DNA from: an uncultured Bacteroidia bacterium | GTDB taxonomy: Bacteria; Bacteroidota; Bacteroidia; Bacteroidales; UBA932 | Reading direction: 5' to 3' | Length of the DNA: 64,000 nt | Assembly: GCA_902762435.1 (NCBI GenBank) | Contig: CACWOH010000002.1 | Location: 1 to 64,000, forward strand | Made by a program: the position numbers and the translations under genes | Notes under the pieces: model-generated | What the model saw: the letters and a program-made list of their open reading frames with translations, nothing else | The model's database searches: none | Told to the model about the DNA's origin: nothing | Shown here: piece by piece, positions 26,322 through 34,478 of the stretch | How positions within the stretch are numbered: position 1 is the stretch's first letter | How the letters are laid out: every line of letters begins with the position of its first letter

Positions 26322-28862
26322 TCATAAGGTATCAACCGTCTCGGGAGCCTCCTCCGGAAGTTCTTCCTCCGCCTTGGCAACCGGTGATACGGCGGCGATG
26401 GAATCTCCTTCGCGGATGTTGATCAGTTTCACACCCTGGGTAGCCCTTCCGGCGATCCGGATGTCGGACACGGCCATCCTGATGGTCAGTCCGGACTTGG
26501 TGATGATCATCAGATCATTCTCCTCCGTCACGTTCTTGATTGCAACAAGCGGGCCAGTTTTTTCGGTGATGTTGATCGTCTTCACGCCCTTGGCGCCCCG
26601 GGAGGTCAGCCGGTACTCCTGCGGATCGGAACGCTTTCCGAAGCCGTTCTCGCTGACTACCAGGATGGTATGGGCTGCCGCATCGGCTGCGTCGGGGTCG
26701 TGGGAAACCGCTCCGATTACCTCGTCGTCGTCCTCGATGCTGATGCCCCGGACACCCGATCCGCTGCGTCCGATCGCCCGGACTTCCTCCTCGTTGAAGC
26801 GGCAGCAGCGGCCGGCACGGGCGGCGATCATGATCTCGTGGCTGCCGTCGGTGAGCAGCGCGTCGAGCAGTTCGTCCCCCTCGCGGATGCCGATGGCGAT
26901 GATGCCCTTGTTGCGGCTGCGCTTGTTGGAATACTCGGTCAGGTTGGTCTTCTTGATGACGCCGCGCTTGGTGATCAGGATCACGTAATGGTTGTCGGTG
27001 TATTCGGGATCCTCGATCGAGCGGGCGTTCAGATAGGTGCGGATCCGGTCCTCCGGGTCGATGGAGAGCAGGTTCTGCACGGCGCGGCCCTTGGAGGTGC
27101 GGGAACCCTCGGGGAGCTCGTACACCTTGAGGCGGTAGCACATGCCCTTGTCGGTAAAGAAGAGCATCGTCGAATGCATGTTCGCGACGTAGATGTGCTC
27201 GATGAAGTCCTCGTCGCGCGTGGCGCTGGCCTTCTTGCCCACGCCGCCGCGGGCCTGGGTGCGGAACTCGGTCAGGGCGGTGCGCTTGATATAGCCGAGG
27301 TGGGAGATCGTGATCACGACGTCCTCGTCGGCGTAGAAGTCTTCGGGGTTGAATTCATCGTCGGAGAGGGTGATCTCGGTGCGGCGCGGGTCGCCATAGC
27401 GCTCCTTCAGCTCCTGGGATTCGCGCTTGACGATGGCGAGCTGCTCGGCGTCGCTCGCGAGGATCTCGCGGCAGCGGGCGATGAACTTCTCCAGTTCGTC
27501 GTACTCCGCCTGCAGGCGGGCCTTCTCCAGGCCGGTCAGCTGGCGCAGGCGCATTTCCACGATGGCGGAAGCCTGGATGTCGTCGAAGCCGAAGGTCTCC
27601 ATCAGGGACGCCTTCGCGTCGTCCACGCTGCGGGAGGCCCGGATGATCGCGATGATCTCGTCGATCACGTCGATGGCCTTGAGCAGGCCTTCCAGGATGT
27701 GGGCGCGCTTGAGGGCCTTGTCCAGGTCGAACTTCGTCCGGCGGACCACCACCTCGTGGCGGAAGTCCACGAAGGTCTTCAGCATGTCCTTCAGCGTCAT
27801 CGTGCGGGGGCGTCCGCCCACCAGGGCCACGTTGTTGATGGAGAAGCTGCTCTGCAGCGCCGTGTATTTGAAGAGGGTGTTGAGCACCACGCTGGCGTTC
27901 GCCTCCTTCTTGACGACGAACTCGATGCGGATGCCCTCGCGGTTGGTCAGTTCGCGGATGTCCGCGATGCCCTCGATCTTCTTCTCATGCACCATCTCGC
28001 TGATGCGGGAGAGCGTGTCGGACTTGTTGACCATGTAGGGAACCTCGGTCACGACGATGGTCTCGCGGCCGCCGTCGCCTTCCTCGATCTCGGTCTTCGC
28101 GCGGATGACCACGCGGCCGCGGCCGGTGTTGTAGGCATCCACGATGCCCTGGCGGCCCATGATGATGCCGCCGGTCGGGAAGTCCGGGCCCTGGATGTAC
28201 TGCATCAGCTCCTCGGTCGTGATGTCCGGGTTGTCGATGTAGGCGCAGATGGCGTCGCACACCTCGCCGAGGTTGTGCGGGGCCATGTTGGTGGCCATGC
28301 CGACGGCGATGCCCGCGGAGCCGTTGAGCAGCAGGAGCGGGAGCTTGGTCGGCAGGACCGTCGGCTCCTGGAGGGAGTCGTCGAAGTTGAGCGTCATGTC
28401 GACGGTGTCCTTGTCGAGGTCGGCCAGGACGTCCTCCGTCATCTTTTCGAGTTTCGCCTCGGTATATCGCATCGCGGCCACCGGGTCGCCGTCCATAGAG
28501 CCGAAGTTGCCCTGTCCGAAGACCAGGGGATAACGCTGGTTCCAGGGCTGCGCCAGGCGCGCCATCGCATCATAGACGCTGGAGTCGCCGTGCGGGTGGA
28601 ACTTGCCGAGCACCTCGCCGACGATACGGGCGGACTTCTTGGTCTGGCCGCCGTAGTTCAGGCCCAGCCCGTCCATTCCGAAAAGGACCCTCCGCTGCAC
28701 GGGCTTCAAACCGTCCCTCGCGTCCGGAAGGGCGCGGGACACGATCACGGACATCGAGTAGTCGATGTAGGCCGTGCGCATCTCGTGGTCGATTTCGACC
28801 GGTTCGATGATCCCTATCTTTTCTTCCCGGATTTCTTCGGGATTCTTTACCTCACTGTCCAT
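26322..28862 (-). CDS. gyrA: DNA gyrase subunit A
   Basis: 846-aa type II topoisomerase subunit. The catalytic Tyr is Y133 in [10 protein letters not shown]. The quinolone-resistance region reads [10 protein letters not shown], with S94 and D98, the residues found in susceptible enzymes. The C-terminal ~330 residues form the DNA-wrapping beta-propeller, with the GyrA-box-like motif QARGGVGKK (about residue 540), which separates gyrase from topoisomerase IV ParC. gyrB is not in the window. A -7 box (TAAATTTG) lies at 28887-28894. Confidence 0.96.
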   Translation of the reverse strand: MDSEVKNPEEIREEKIGIIEPVEIDHEMRTAYIDYSMSVIVSRALPDARDGLKPVQRRVLFGMDGLGLNYGGQTKKSARIVGEVLGKFHPHGDSSVYDAMARLAQPWNQRYPLVFGQGNFGSMDGDPVAAMRYTEAKLEKMTEDVLADLDKDTVDMTLNFDDSLQEPTVLPTKLPLLLLNGSAGIAVGMATNMAPHNLGEVCDAICAYIDNPDITTEELMQYIQGPDFPTGGIIMGRQGIVDAYNTGRGRVVIRAKTEIEEGDGGRETIVVTEVPYMVNKSDTLSRISEMVHEKKIEGIADIRELTNREGIRIEFVVKKEANASVVLNTLFKYTALQSSFSINNVALVGGRPRTMTLKDMLKTFVDFRHEVVVRRTKFDLDKALKRAHILEGLLKAIDVIDEIIAIIRASRSVDDAKASLMETFGFDDIQASAIVEMRLRQLTGLEKARLQAEYDELEKFIARCREILASDAEQLAIVKRESQELKERYGDPRRTEITLSDDEFNPEDFYADEDVVITISHLGYIKRTALTEFRTQARGGVGKKASATRDEDFIEHIYVANMHSTMLFFTDKGMCYRLKVYELPEGSRTSKGRAVQNLLSIDPEDRIRTYLNARSIEDPEYTDNHYVILITKRGVIKKTNLTEYSNKRSRNKGIIAIGIREGDELLDALLTDGSHEIMIAARAGRCCRFNEEEVRAIGRSGSGVRGISIEDDDEVIGAVSHDPDAADAAAHTILVVSENGFGKRSDPQEYRLTSRGAKGVKTINITEKTGPLVAIKNVTEENDLMIITKSGLTIRMAVSDIRIAGRATQGVKLINIREGDSIAAVSPVAKAEEELPEEAPETVDTL

Positions 28863-28886
28863 AAAAACACTATAATTCTAAGTTTG

Positions 28887-28894
28887 CAAATTTA
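28887..28894 (-). promoter_or_regulatory. -7 box of gyrA
   Basis: Minus-strand TAAATTTG about 24 bases before the gyrA ATG; -33 not clear. Confidence 0.55.
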
Positions 28895-28917
28895 GCAAAA
28901 AAATCGGATTAAATTGC

Positions 28918-28925
28918 TATTTTTG
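28918..28925 (+). promoter_or_regulatory. -7 box of the Clp N-domain gene
   Basis: TATTTTTG, 16 bases before the ATG at 28942; divergent from the gyrA promoter. Confidence 0.5.
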
Positions 28926-28941
28926 TCCATATTTTAGGCCT

Positions 28942-29496
28942 ATGGAGATCAAGTTTTCACCCGAACTCCTCTGCATCCTGAACTATGCGCGGGACGAGGC
29001 GATGCGCACCGGCAGCTATGGCATCGGCGCGGACCACATCATGCTCGCCCTGCTGCGGCACGCGGACAACAACGCCTGCCGCGCCCTGGCCGCCTGCGGC
29101 ATCGCCTCCGACGGCCTGAAGGAAGCCATCGACCGGAAAATCTTTTCCGAAAGGGCCGTCCCCTGGCAGGACCGGGCGATGGTACGCCCTACCCGGGCGG
29201 CCGCCGCGCAGCTCAGCGCCGCGGCGTACGAGGCCCTGAAATACGGGCAGCACGAAATCCTCTCCTCCCACTTCCTGCTGGCCCTGGTCCGTTCCGGGAG
29301 CGGCGCCGCCGCCGACCTGCTCCGCAGCCGCGGACTCGAATACGGGCGGCTCCGCGACCTGATGCACGAGCACCGCTTCATCCTGCCCCGCCGGCAGGAC
29401 GCACTCCCCCGCGTGGAAGACCTGCTCGGCCCCCTCGGAGAACAACTCACCCGCCTGTACGGGCAGGCGGGTGACGATACGCGTTTGCTGAGCTAG
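28942..29496 (+). CDS. Stand-alone Clp N-terminal (Clp R) domain protein
   Basis: 184 aa made almost entirely of the double Clp N repeat. Repeat 1 (~1-72) has FSPELLCILNYARDEAMRTGSYGIGADHIMLALL; repeat 2 (~82-145) has TRAAAAQLSAAAYEALKYGQHEILSSHFLLALV. In ClpC/ClpB this module precedes the AAA+ domains and binds adaptors or aggregated substrates. Here the protein ends ~40 residues after the second repeat with no ATPase domain. It could act as an adaptor or a competitor for a full-length Clp ATPase; that is inference. The repeat-flanked transposase island begins 33 bases after its stop. Confidence 0.85.
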   Translation: MEIKFSPELLCILNYARDEAMRTGSYGIGADHIMLALLRHADNNACRALAACGIASDGLKEAIDRKIFSERAVPWQDRAMVRPTRAAAAQLSAAAYEALKYGQHEILSSHFLLALVRSGSGAAADLLRSRGLEYGRLRDLMHEHRFILPRRQDALPRVEDLLGPLGEQLTRLYGQAGDDTRLLS

Positions 29497-29529
29497 CCGC
29501 TATCCGCAGCGCCATCCCATCCGCCCTGG

Positions 29530-29660
29530 GAGAAATCCACAGAATCGACTTCTGGAGCCATTCCAAATGCACTTCTCCAGCGGCAATCGCCCCGGGAGAC
29601 CGATCTAGCCAAGAGAAATCCAGCCAGAAGGCCCCGCAAGGCACTTTGGCTGGATTTCTC
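29530..29660. repeat. 131-bp palindromic element, copy A (left of the transposase gene)
   Basis: Copy A of an element repeated in direct orientation at 30738-30868: 131 positions align without gaps with 13 differences (about 90% identity). The right half is a perfect 14-base-pair hairpin, GAGAAATCCAGCCA / TGGCTGGATTTCTC, around a 21-base loop. The left end begins GAGAAATCCA, so the element is bounded by 10-base terminal inverted repeats. Central segments GGAGCC...CTTCTC could form a second, weaker stem. It resembles the REP/BIME or MITE class of non-autonomous elements. No gene is supported within it, although a minus-strand frame is open in both copies. Confidence 0.9.
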
Positions 29661-29714
29661 CCGATACCGATGAAAAATGCCGTGCGAACCGATTGGGGCT
29701 TGACGGTTTTTCTT

Positions 29715-29722
29715 TAACTTGC
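29715..29722 (+). promoter_or_regulatory. Possible -7 box of the transposase gene
   Basis: TAACTTGC, one mismatch from TAnnTTTG, 16 bases before the ATG. A TTGG at 29693-29696 lies 18 bases upstream. Weak evidence. Confidence 0.3.
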
Positions 29723-29738
29723 GGACAAAACCAAACGT

Positions 29739-30668
29739 ATGAAAAACTTCTACCACGTCTGCTTCACCTCCCATCAGGAAGCACCCTTCCGCCAGGAAGA
29801 AGATATGGGCATCCTGTTCAATTGTATGGCGCTGGCCGCTTACAGTACCGATACCCTGATTATCGTCGATTCCACCATGTCCACGCACCAGCATGCCGGC
29901 GTGTTCGGCGAGAGCCCCGGCTCCTGGGTCCGGTCTGCGCGCTGTGCCTATACGCGGTTCTTCAACAGGAAGTATTCCAGGAGCGGACCGCTCGGAGACC
30001 CTGGTTTCTTCCAACTGCAATTGGACGGCTTCAGGCACATTGAGATTGCTTTCTCGTACATACTCCGCAATCCTTTACACCACGGGCAGGCGACAACGCC
30101 GTTCGGCACCGTCCACAGCAGCATACACGACTTGTTTGCCAAGGACTTTTGCCGGCCGGAACCATCCGGGCTCATTACGGACCGGTCAGTCATCCGGACC
30201 TTCCTGCCACGAAGGGCCGAGTTCCCCGACTCGTATACGATGGGGCCCTCCGGGGTTTTTACCCGCGGATCGGTCGAACAGATCCGGCAGGCAGAGGCTT
30301 ATTTCGTCACCCCCAGGAACTTCCTGTTCGACATGAACCGGCTGAGCCGGGAGGAGTGGCTGAAAATACAGGACGAGGACCCTGTTACGGCAAAACGCAT
30401 TTCCCTGGATATAATGGAACCGATGCATACGCCGGAAGAAGTGTCGAGAATGCTCTGCAACGAAAGCGGCCGGAATGCCCGTAACGGTTATTCCGACCTG
30501 ACCGTTTGTTCGCTGATCGACGAAGAATACCTGCGGCGGTTCCACAAGTCATCCGTATACCGGTTGTCCGAGAACCAAAAGGATGCGATTGCACGGGAAC
30601 TGCTCCTCGGACATCACGTATCCAAAGCACAGATCAACCGTTGCCTATATTTTTACAACAAACTATGA
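29739..30668 (+). CDS. RAYT-like (REP-associated tyrosine) HUH/Y1 transposase
   Basis: 309 aa. The first ~135 residues follow the Y1_Tnp/TnpA_REP pattern: N-terminal YHVCFTS strand, an H-x-H pair H50-Q51-H52 (STMSTHQHAG), an aromatic helix (AYTRFFNRKYSRSGPL), and the helix with Y107 in FSYILRNPLHHG followed by VHSS. The second ends like the family's RYIHxNPVxxG...WSS. The C-terminus (SENQKDAIARELLLGHHVSKAQINRCL) looks like the helix-turn-helix often found in these proteins. H-Q-H lacks the usual hydrophobic middle residue. The gene sits alone between two copies of a 131-bp palindromic repeat, and by eye its base composition is lower in GC than flanking genes, as expected for transferred DNA. 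Confidence 0.78.
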   Translation: MKNFYHVCFTSHQEAPFRQEEDMGILFNCMALAAYSTDTLIIVDSTMSTHQHAGVFGESPGSWVRSARCAYTRFFNRKYSRSGPLGDPGFFQLQLDGFRHIEIAFSYILRNPLHHGQATTPFGTVHSSIHDLFAKDFCRPEPSGLITDRSVIRTFLPRRAEFPDSYTMGPSGVFTRGSVEQIRQAEAYFVTPRNFLFDMNRLSREEWLKIQDEDPVTAKRISLDIMEPMHTPEEVSRMLCNESGRNARNGYSDLTVCSLIDEEYLRRFHKSSVYRLSENQKDAIARELLLGHHVSKAQINRCLYFYNKL

Positions 30669-30984
30669 GAACGCCCTCCGGGGATAGTACACCCGCCCGC
30701 TCCCGGCGGCCGCCGGCGCATCTTTGGCGCTCCGCCGGAGAAATCCACAGAATTTGCCCCTGGAGCCATTCCAAATGCACTTCTCAAGCGGCACTCGCCC
30801 CGGGAAGCCGATTTACCCAAAAGAAATCCAGCCAGAAGGCCCTGCAAGGCACTTTGGCTGGATTTCTCTTCTTGTCCGGCCCGGAACGGATCGGCATTTC
30901 CGGAAACGAGGCGGGAGCCGGTCATCGGGCCCCGGGCCGACGCCTGCCTGAACTTTCCGGAAACGAGGCGGGAGCGACGCCTGT
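30669..30984. other. 316-base intergenic stretch: repeat copy B plus fabF-tail repeats
   Basis: No gene is supported here. It contains a GC-rich spacer (30669-30737), element copy B (30738-30868), a short spacer, and two imperfect tandem copies of the sequence around the fabF 3' end (30897-30990). Confidence 0.7.
30738..30868. repeat. 131-bp palindromic element, copy B (right of the transposase gene)
   Basis: Direct-orientation partner of copy A, 90% identical over 131 gapless positions. The hairpin arms GAAATCCAGCCA/TGGCTGGATTTC are intact; the outer arm base pair is partly broken (AA for GAG at the left arm). It begins 69 bases after the transposase stop, so the gene sits almost symmetrically between the copies (78 bases on the left). 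Confidence 0.9.
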
Positions 30985-30990
30985 TTAGAC
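30897..30990. repeat. Imperfect tandem repeats copying the fabF 3' end
   Basis: The 22-base segment TTTCCGGAAACGAGGCGGGAGC occurs at 30897-30918 and again at 30954-30975. Each is followed by GACGCCTG plus a degenerate 7-base tail; the first copy has a ~20-base insertion. A third TTTCCGGAA at 30991 is the final coding sequence of fabF. The core TTTCCGGAAA is itself palindromic. Confidence 0.75.
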
Positions 30991-32229
30991 TTTCCGGAAG
31001 GCAAGGCAGGCGTTGTGCCCGCCGAAGCCGAAGGAGTCGGAAAGGCCGAGGTTGACGTCGGCCTTGACGGCGACGTTCGGGGTGTAGTCCAGGTCGCACT
31101 CCGGGTCCGGGGCGTCCAGGTGCACCGTCGGCGGGATGATGCCTTCCTGCAGGGCGAGCACCGTGGCGACGGCCTCGATGGCGCCGGTGGCGCCGAACAT
31201 GTGGCCGTGCATGGACTTGGTGCTGCTGATGTGGCACTTGTAGGCGAAGTCGCCCATCGCGAGCTTGTAGGCCTTGGTCTCGGCGACGTCGTTGAGAAGG
31301 GTGCCGGTACCGTGCGCGTTGATGTAGACGTTGTCTTTCGCGGGGTCGAAGCCGGATTCCTCCAGCGCAAGCCGGATGCATTCCGCCTGGGTGGTACCTT
31401 CCGGACGCGGGGCCGTGGCGTGGTAGGCGTCGCAGGTGCTGCCGTAGCCGGTCACCTCGGCGTAGATGTGGGCGCCGCGGGCCTTGGCGTGCTCCATTTC
31501 CTCCAGGATGAGGATGGCGGAGCCGTCGGCCATCACGAAGCCGCTGCGGTTGGCGTTGAACGGCAGGGAGGCATACTGCGGATCGGTGGAACGGGTGAGC
31601 GCCTTGGCGTTCGCGAACCCGGCGATGCCGATGGGGATGGTGCAGTGGTCCGTGCCGCCGGCGATGACGGCGTCGGCATAGCCGTGGCGGATGGCGCGGA
31701 ACGCCTCGCCGATGGAGTGCGTGGAGGTGGCACAGGCCGTCACGATGTCGATGCAGGAGCCCTGGGCGCCGAACTTGATGGCGATCTGGCCGCCGGCCAT
31801 GTCGCTGATCATCGTAGGGACGAAGTTCGGGGACACCCACTGTCCGGAGGGATCCTCGAAGAACTTCTGCAGTTCCCGCTGGATGGTCGTGAAACCGCCG
31901 ATGCCCGAGCCCACGTAGGTGGCGAGCCGGGCGGGGTCGATGTTTTCGCCGGAAACGAGGCCGGAATCCTGCATCGCCTGCCAGGCCGAGGCCATCCCGA
32001 AGATAGTGAAGGGATCCTGCTTGCGGATGAACGGTTTGTCCATCCCGTACTCTTCCGGATTGAAGTTCCTGACCATGCCGCCGATCTTGACGGCGAGGTT
32101 TTCCGTGGGGAACTCCGTGATATAGTCAATGCCGCATACGCCGTGGATGAGATTGTCCCAGAAAGTCTTGACATCGTTGCCGATGCAGGAGAGGACACCC
32201 AGTCCGGTCACAGCTACTCTTTTCTCCAT
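30985..32229 (-). CDS. fabF: Beta-ketoacyl-ACP synthase II
   Basis: 414-aa condensing enzyme of fatty-acid elongation. The start chosen is the ATG at 32229 (MEKRVAVTGLGVLSCIG); the earlier in-frame codon at 32253 is a TTG overlapping the promoter. Cys-His-His triad: Cys in VTACATSTHSIGEAF, His in NAHGTGT and His in KSMHGHMFGATGA. acpP, often adjacent in Bacteroidales, is not present. The last codons (FRKV) are echoed twice downstream in non-coding repeats. The -7 box is at 32251-32258, divergent from the LytTR gene. Confidence 0.97.
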   Translation of the reverse strand: MEKRVAVTGLGVLSCIGNDVKTFWDNLIHGVCGIDYITEFPTENLAVKIGGMVRNFNPEEYGMDKPFIRKQDPFTIFGMASAWQAMQDSGLVSGENIDPARLATYVGSGIGGFTTIQRELQKFFEDPSGQWVSPNFVPTMISDMAGGQIAIKFGAQGSCIDIVTACATSTHSIGEAFRAIRHGYADAVIAGGTDHCTIPIGIAGFANAKALTRSTDPQYASLPFNANRSGFVMADGSAILILEEMEHAKARGAHIYAEVTGYGSTCDAYHATAPRPEGTTQAECIRLALEESGFDPAKDNVYINAHGTGTLLNDVAETKAYKLAMGDFAYKCHISSTKSMHGHMFGATGAIEAVATVLALQEGIIPPTVHLDAPDPECDLDYTPNVAVKADVNLGLSDSFGFGGHNACLAFRKV

Positions 32230-32250
32230 AAGTTTCAATTTTTGACGGCA

Positions 32251-32258
32251 CAAAGGTA
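32251..32258 (-). promoter_or_regulatory. -7 box of fabF
   Basis: Minus-strand TACCTTTG, 21 bases before the fabF ATG; no clear -33. Confidence 0.55.
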
Positions 32259-32270
32259 GTAATTAATTCT

Positions 32271-32278
32271 TATATTTG
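32271..32278 (+). promoter_or_regulatory. -7 box of the LytTR-DUF4293 unit
   Basis: TATATTTG, 21 bases before the ATG at 32300. The TTG inside it can be read as a start codon but is part of the promoter. Confidence 0.55.
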
Positions 32279-32299
32279 CATTTTATAGGATTAAACGGG

Positions 32300-33181
32300 A
32301 TGACTTCTCTGCGCGAACAAACCCCCGGATACCTGCTTGACAGGCATCAGATCAGGATGACCGTGGTGTACACGGCCCTGTTCTCGCTGGTGTTCCTGCT
32401 GCTGAGCGTCCCGTTCTCCGGCGAAACCTGGTTCGCCCTGGGTTCCAACAGCACCTTCCTGTACACCGTCGCCTTCATGCTGTCCGCCGCCCTCGCCGTG
32501 CTCGTGAGCCGCTGGCTGCTCGGCCGCTGCCGGAACCTCAAGCGTTTCGCCCTGCTGGACTATGTGCTCTGGGTGGTCGCTGAGGTGGTGCTGGTGAGCC
32601 TGCTTTACACGGTTTTCACCCGGCAGGGACTGCGCCTCGGCATCATCTCCGCCGCTCCGCGCAGCAACGGGACCATCTTCCTGAGCGCCCTCGTCTATTC
32701 GGCTGTCTGCCTGTGCGTACCCTATACCTTCTGCAGCCTACAGTCCGCCCTGCGCGACAAGGACAACACCATCCGCCTGATGAACTACGGCAACGTGGTC
32801 AGCGACAAGCCCGCCCCGCCCTATGCCGACAAGCGCATCACCCTGTTCGACAACAACGGCGTGCTCAAGTTCTCCATCAGTTCGGACAACCTCTATTTCA
32901 TCGAATCCGATGACAACTACATCAAGGCCTGGTATATGGACAGCGCCGGCGAGATGAAGCAGTATATGCTGCGCTGCCGTCTCAAGACGGTGGAGGACAG
33001 TTTCGCGGACAGCGAACTGGTGCGCTGCCACCGCAAGTACATCGTCAACATCCGCAACATCGCCGTCCTGAAGGCGGAGAAGGAAGGCTACAAGGTCGAT
33101 TTCGACATTGACTCGATCGACCCCATCCCCATTTCGAAAACCTACGAGCAGGCCGTCCTGGCCCGCTTCAATTCACGATAG
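32300..33181 (+). CDS. Membrane-anchored LytTR-family DNA-binding protein
   Basis: 293 aa. Four predicted transmembrane helices at ~22-155 (VVYTALFSLVFLLLSV, FLYTVAFMLSAALAV, YVLWVVAEVVLVSLLY, FLSALVYSAVCLCV). A linker follows, then a C-terminal LytTR domain (~195-293: LYFIESDDNYIKAWY, RCRLKTVEDSF, LVRCHRKYIVNIRNI, ISKTYEQAVLARF). There is no receiver domain, so signal input probably comes through the membrane part. Membrane LytTR regulators are common in Bacteroidetes; targets are unknown. DUF4293 follows 3 bases later. Confidence 0.88.
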   Translation: MTSLREQTPGYLLDRHQIRMTVVYTALFSLVFLLLSVPFSGETWFALGSNSTFLYTVAFMLSAALAVLVSRWLLGRCRNLKRFALLDYVLWVVAEVVLVSLLYTVFTRQGLRLGIISAAPRSNGTIFLSALVYSAVCLCVPYTFCSLQSALRDKDNTIRLMNYGNVVSDKPAPPYADKRITLFDNNGVLKFSISSDNLYFIESDDNYIKAWYMDSAGEMKQYMLRCRLKTVEDSFADSELVRCHRKYIVNIRNIAVLKAEKEGYKVDFDIDSIDPIPISKTYEQAVLARFNSR

Positions 33182-33184
33182 CTT

Positions 33185-33589
33185 ATGTGGCAAAGAGTTC
33201 AAACCCTGTATCTTTTCCTGGCGACCGCGCTGATCGCGGCGCTCTTCTTCTGCCATAAGGCGGGAGACGTCTTCTATACCGACTACTGGCCCTATATGGT
33301 CCTGCTGCTCGTCGTCGCCGTCCTCAACGTGATGGCCCTGACGACCTACAAGCACCGCATTTTCCAGATGCGTACGGCCACCCTGTCCGCCATCATCCTG
33401 CTGGGCCTCCAGGTCTGGCTGGTGGTGGATTGCATCAAGACGCACAATACCCCGGTCTTCTCCCTGACCGCCGTGTTCCCGGTCGTCGCGATGATCCTCA
33501 ACCTGCTCGCCGCCCGCGGCATCCTCGCGGACGAGCTGCTGGTGCGCAACTCCAGCCGCCTGCGGGCTGCCAAACGTGGCAAGAAATAA
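33185..33589 (+). CDS. DUF4293 membrane protein
   Basis: 134 aa matching the Bacteroidetes DUF4293 family, beginning WQRVQTLYLFLA. Four hydrophobic helices (~5-22, 33-53, 62-82, 92-112), then a short basic tail (SRLRAAKRGKK). Function unknown. It is translationally close to the LytTR gene (3-base gap) and 19 bases before the nucleoside phosphorylase gene. Confidence 0.85.
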   Translation: MWQRVQTLYLFLATALIAALFFCHKAGDVFYTDYWPYMVLLLVVAVLNVMALTTYKHRIFQMRTATLSAIILLGLQVWLVVDCIKTHNTPVFSLTAVFPVVAMILNLLAARGILADELLVRNSSRLRAAKRGKK

Positions 33590-33608
33590 CCTTCAACCGC
33601 ATAATGTC

Positions 33609-34478
33609 ATGAGAATTCCCGAATCTGAACTGATCATCAACGGCGACGGCTCCGCGTTCCACATCCACATCCGTCCGGAACAGCTGGCCGACAACGTCAT
33701 CCTCGTGGGCGACCCCGGCCGGGTCGCCATGGTCAAGTCCTTCTTCTCCTCCGTCGAGGCGGAAGGCGCCTCCCGCGAATTCGTCTGGGCGACCGGACTT
33801 TACGGCGGCAAGCGGTTCACGGTCCTGTCCACCGGCATCGGCACGGACAACATCGACATCGTGATGACCGAACTGGACGCCCTCGCCAACGTCGATTTCA
33901 CCACGCGTGAAATCAAGCCCGGGCACCGCACGCTGAACATCCTGCGCATCGGCACCTGCGGCGCCATCCAGCCGGAAATCCCCCTCGGCGCCTTCATCCT
34001 GTCCCATATCTCCGTCGGCTGCGACGGTCTGCTGAACTGGTACGAGAACCGCGACAAGATCGCCCTCCCCGATATCGAGGAAGCCTTCAAGAAGCACGTG
34101 CACTGGAACAAGCACCTGCCCGACCCGTATTTCGTGCGCGCCGGGGAAGAGATGGTCCGCCGCTTCGAAAAAGACACCGTCAAGGGCATGACCATTTCCG
34201 CATCCGGCTTCTACGGCCCCCAGGGCCGCGTGGTACGCCTGGGCCTGGCCATGCCGGACATGCTTCAGGATTTCGAGAGTTTCGAGTATAAGGGCTGGAA
34301 GATCACCAACTTCGAGATGGAAGGCTCCGCGCTCGCCGGCCTCGCCGCCCAGCTCGGCCACAATGCCGCCACCATCTGCTGCGCCATCGCGCACCGCTAC
34401 CACAAGGGCGCCAACACGGACTACAAGCCCCGCGTCGCGGAACTGGTGAAATTCTCGCTGGACCGCCTGGCCCGGTAA
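33609..34478 (+). CDS. Nucleoside phosphorylase (uridine phosphorylase-like)
   Basis: 289 aa from the ATG at 33609 (MRIPESELIING). PNP/UDP-superfamily motifs: VILVGDPGRVAMV (phosphate-binding GDPxR), STGIGTDNIDIVMTEL, LRIGTCGAIQ, and NFEMEGSALAGLA near the C-terminus, where Glu-Met-Glu binds the ribose. It is longer than E. coli Udp (~253 aa), as in Bacteroidetes relatives. It splits nucleosides with phosphate for pyrimidine or purine salvage; the base specificity is inferred from general resemblance. It abuts prfA tail to tail, with no terminator visible. Confidence 0.88.
   Translation: MRIPESELIINGDGSAFHIHIRPEQLADNVILVGDPGRVAMVKSFFSSVEAEGASREFVWATGLYGGKRFTVLSTGIGTDNIDIVMTELDALANVDFTTREIKPGHRTLNILRIGTCGAIQPEIPLGAFILSHISVGCDGLLNWYENRDKIALPDIEEAFKKHVHWNKHLPDPYFVRAGEEMVRRFEKDTVKGMTISASGFYGPQGRVVRLGLAMPDMLQDFESFEYKGWKITNFEMEGSALAGLAAQLGHNAATICCAIAHRYHKGANTDYKPRVAELVKFSLDRLAR

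Noticed and set aside
29493..30038. Minus-strand frame through repeat copy A, with a similar frame in copy B
   Set aside because: The two copies encode similar peptides only because the DNA repeats are similar; most differences are amino-acid-changing, and the rest of the frame is antisense to the transposase gene.
29530..30868. Retron or group II intron interpretation of the repeat-flanked gene
   Set aside because: The protein has no reverse-transcriptase motifs (no YxDD box); the H-x-H and Tyr helix point to a Y1 transposase instead.
29530..30868. Classical IS element with terminal repeats flanking the transposase
   Set aside because: The flanking copies are direct, each is itself a complete palindromic unit, and no target-site duplication was found at the outer edges, so a RAYT/REP unit explains the layout better.
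30653..31840. 395-residue minus-strand frame overlapping fabF
   Set aside because: It is out of phase with fabF across its coding region and then reads through repeats; no start or domain supports it.
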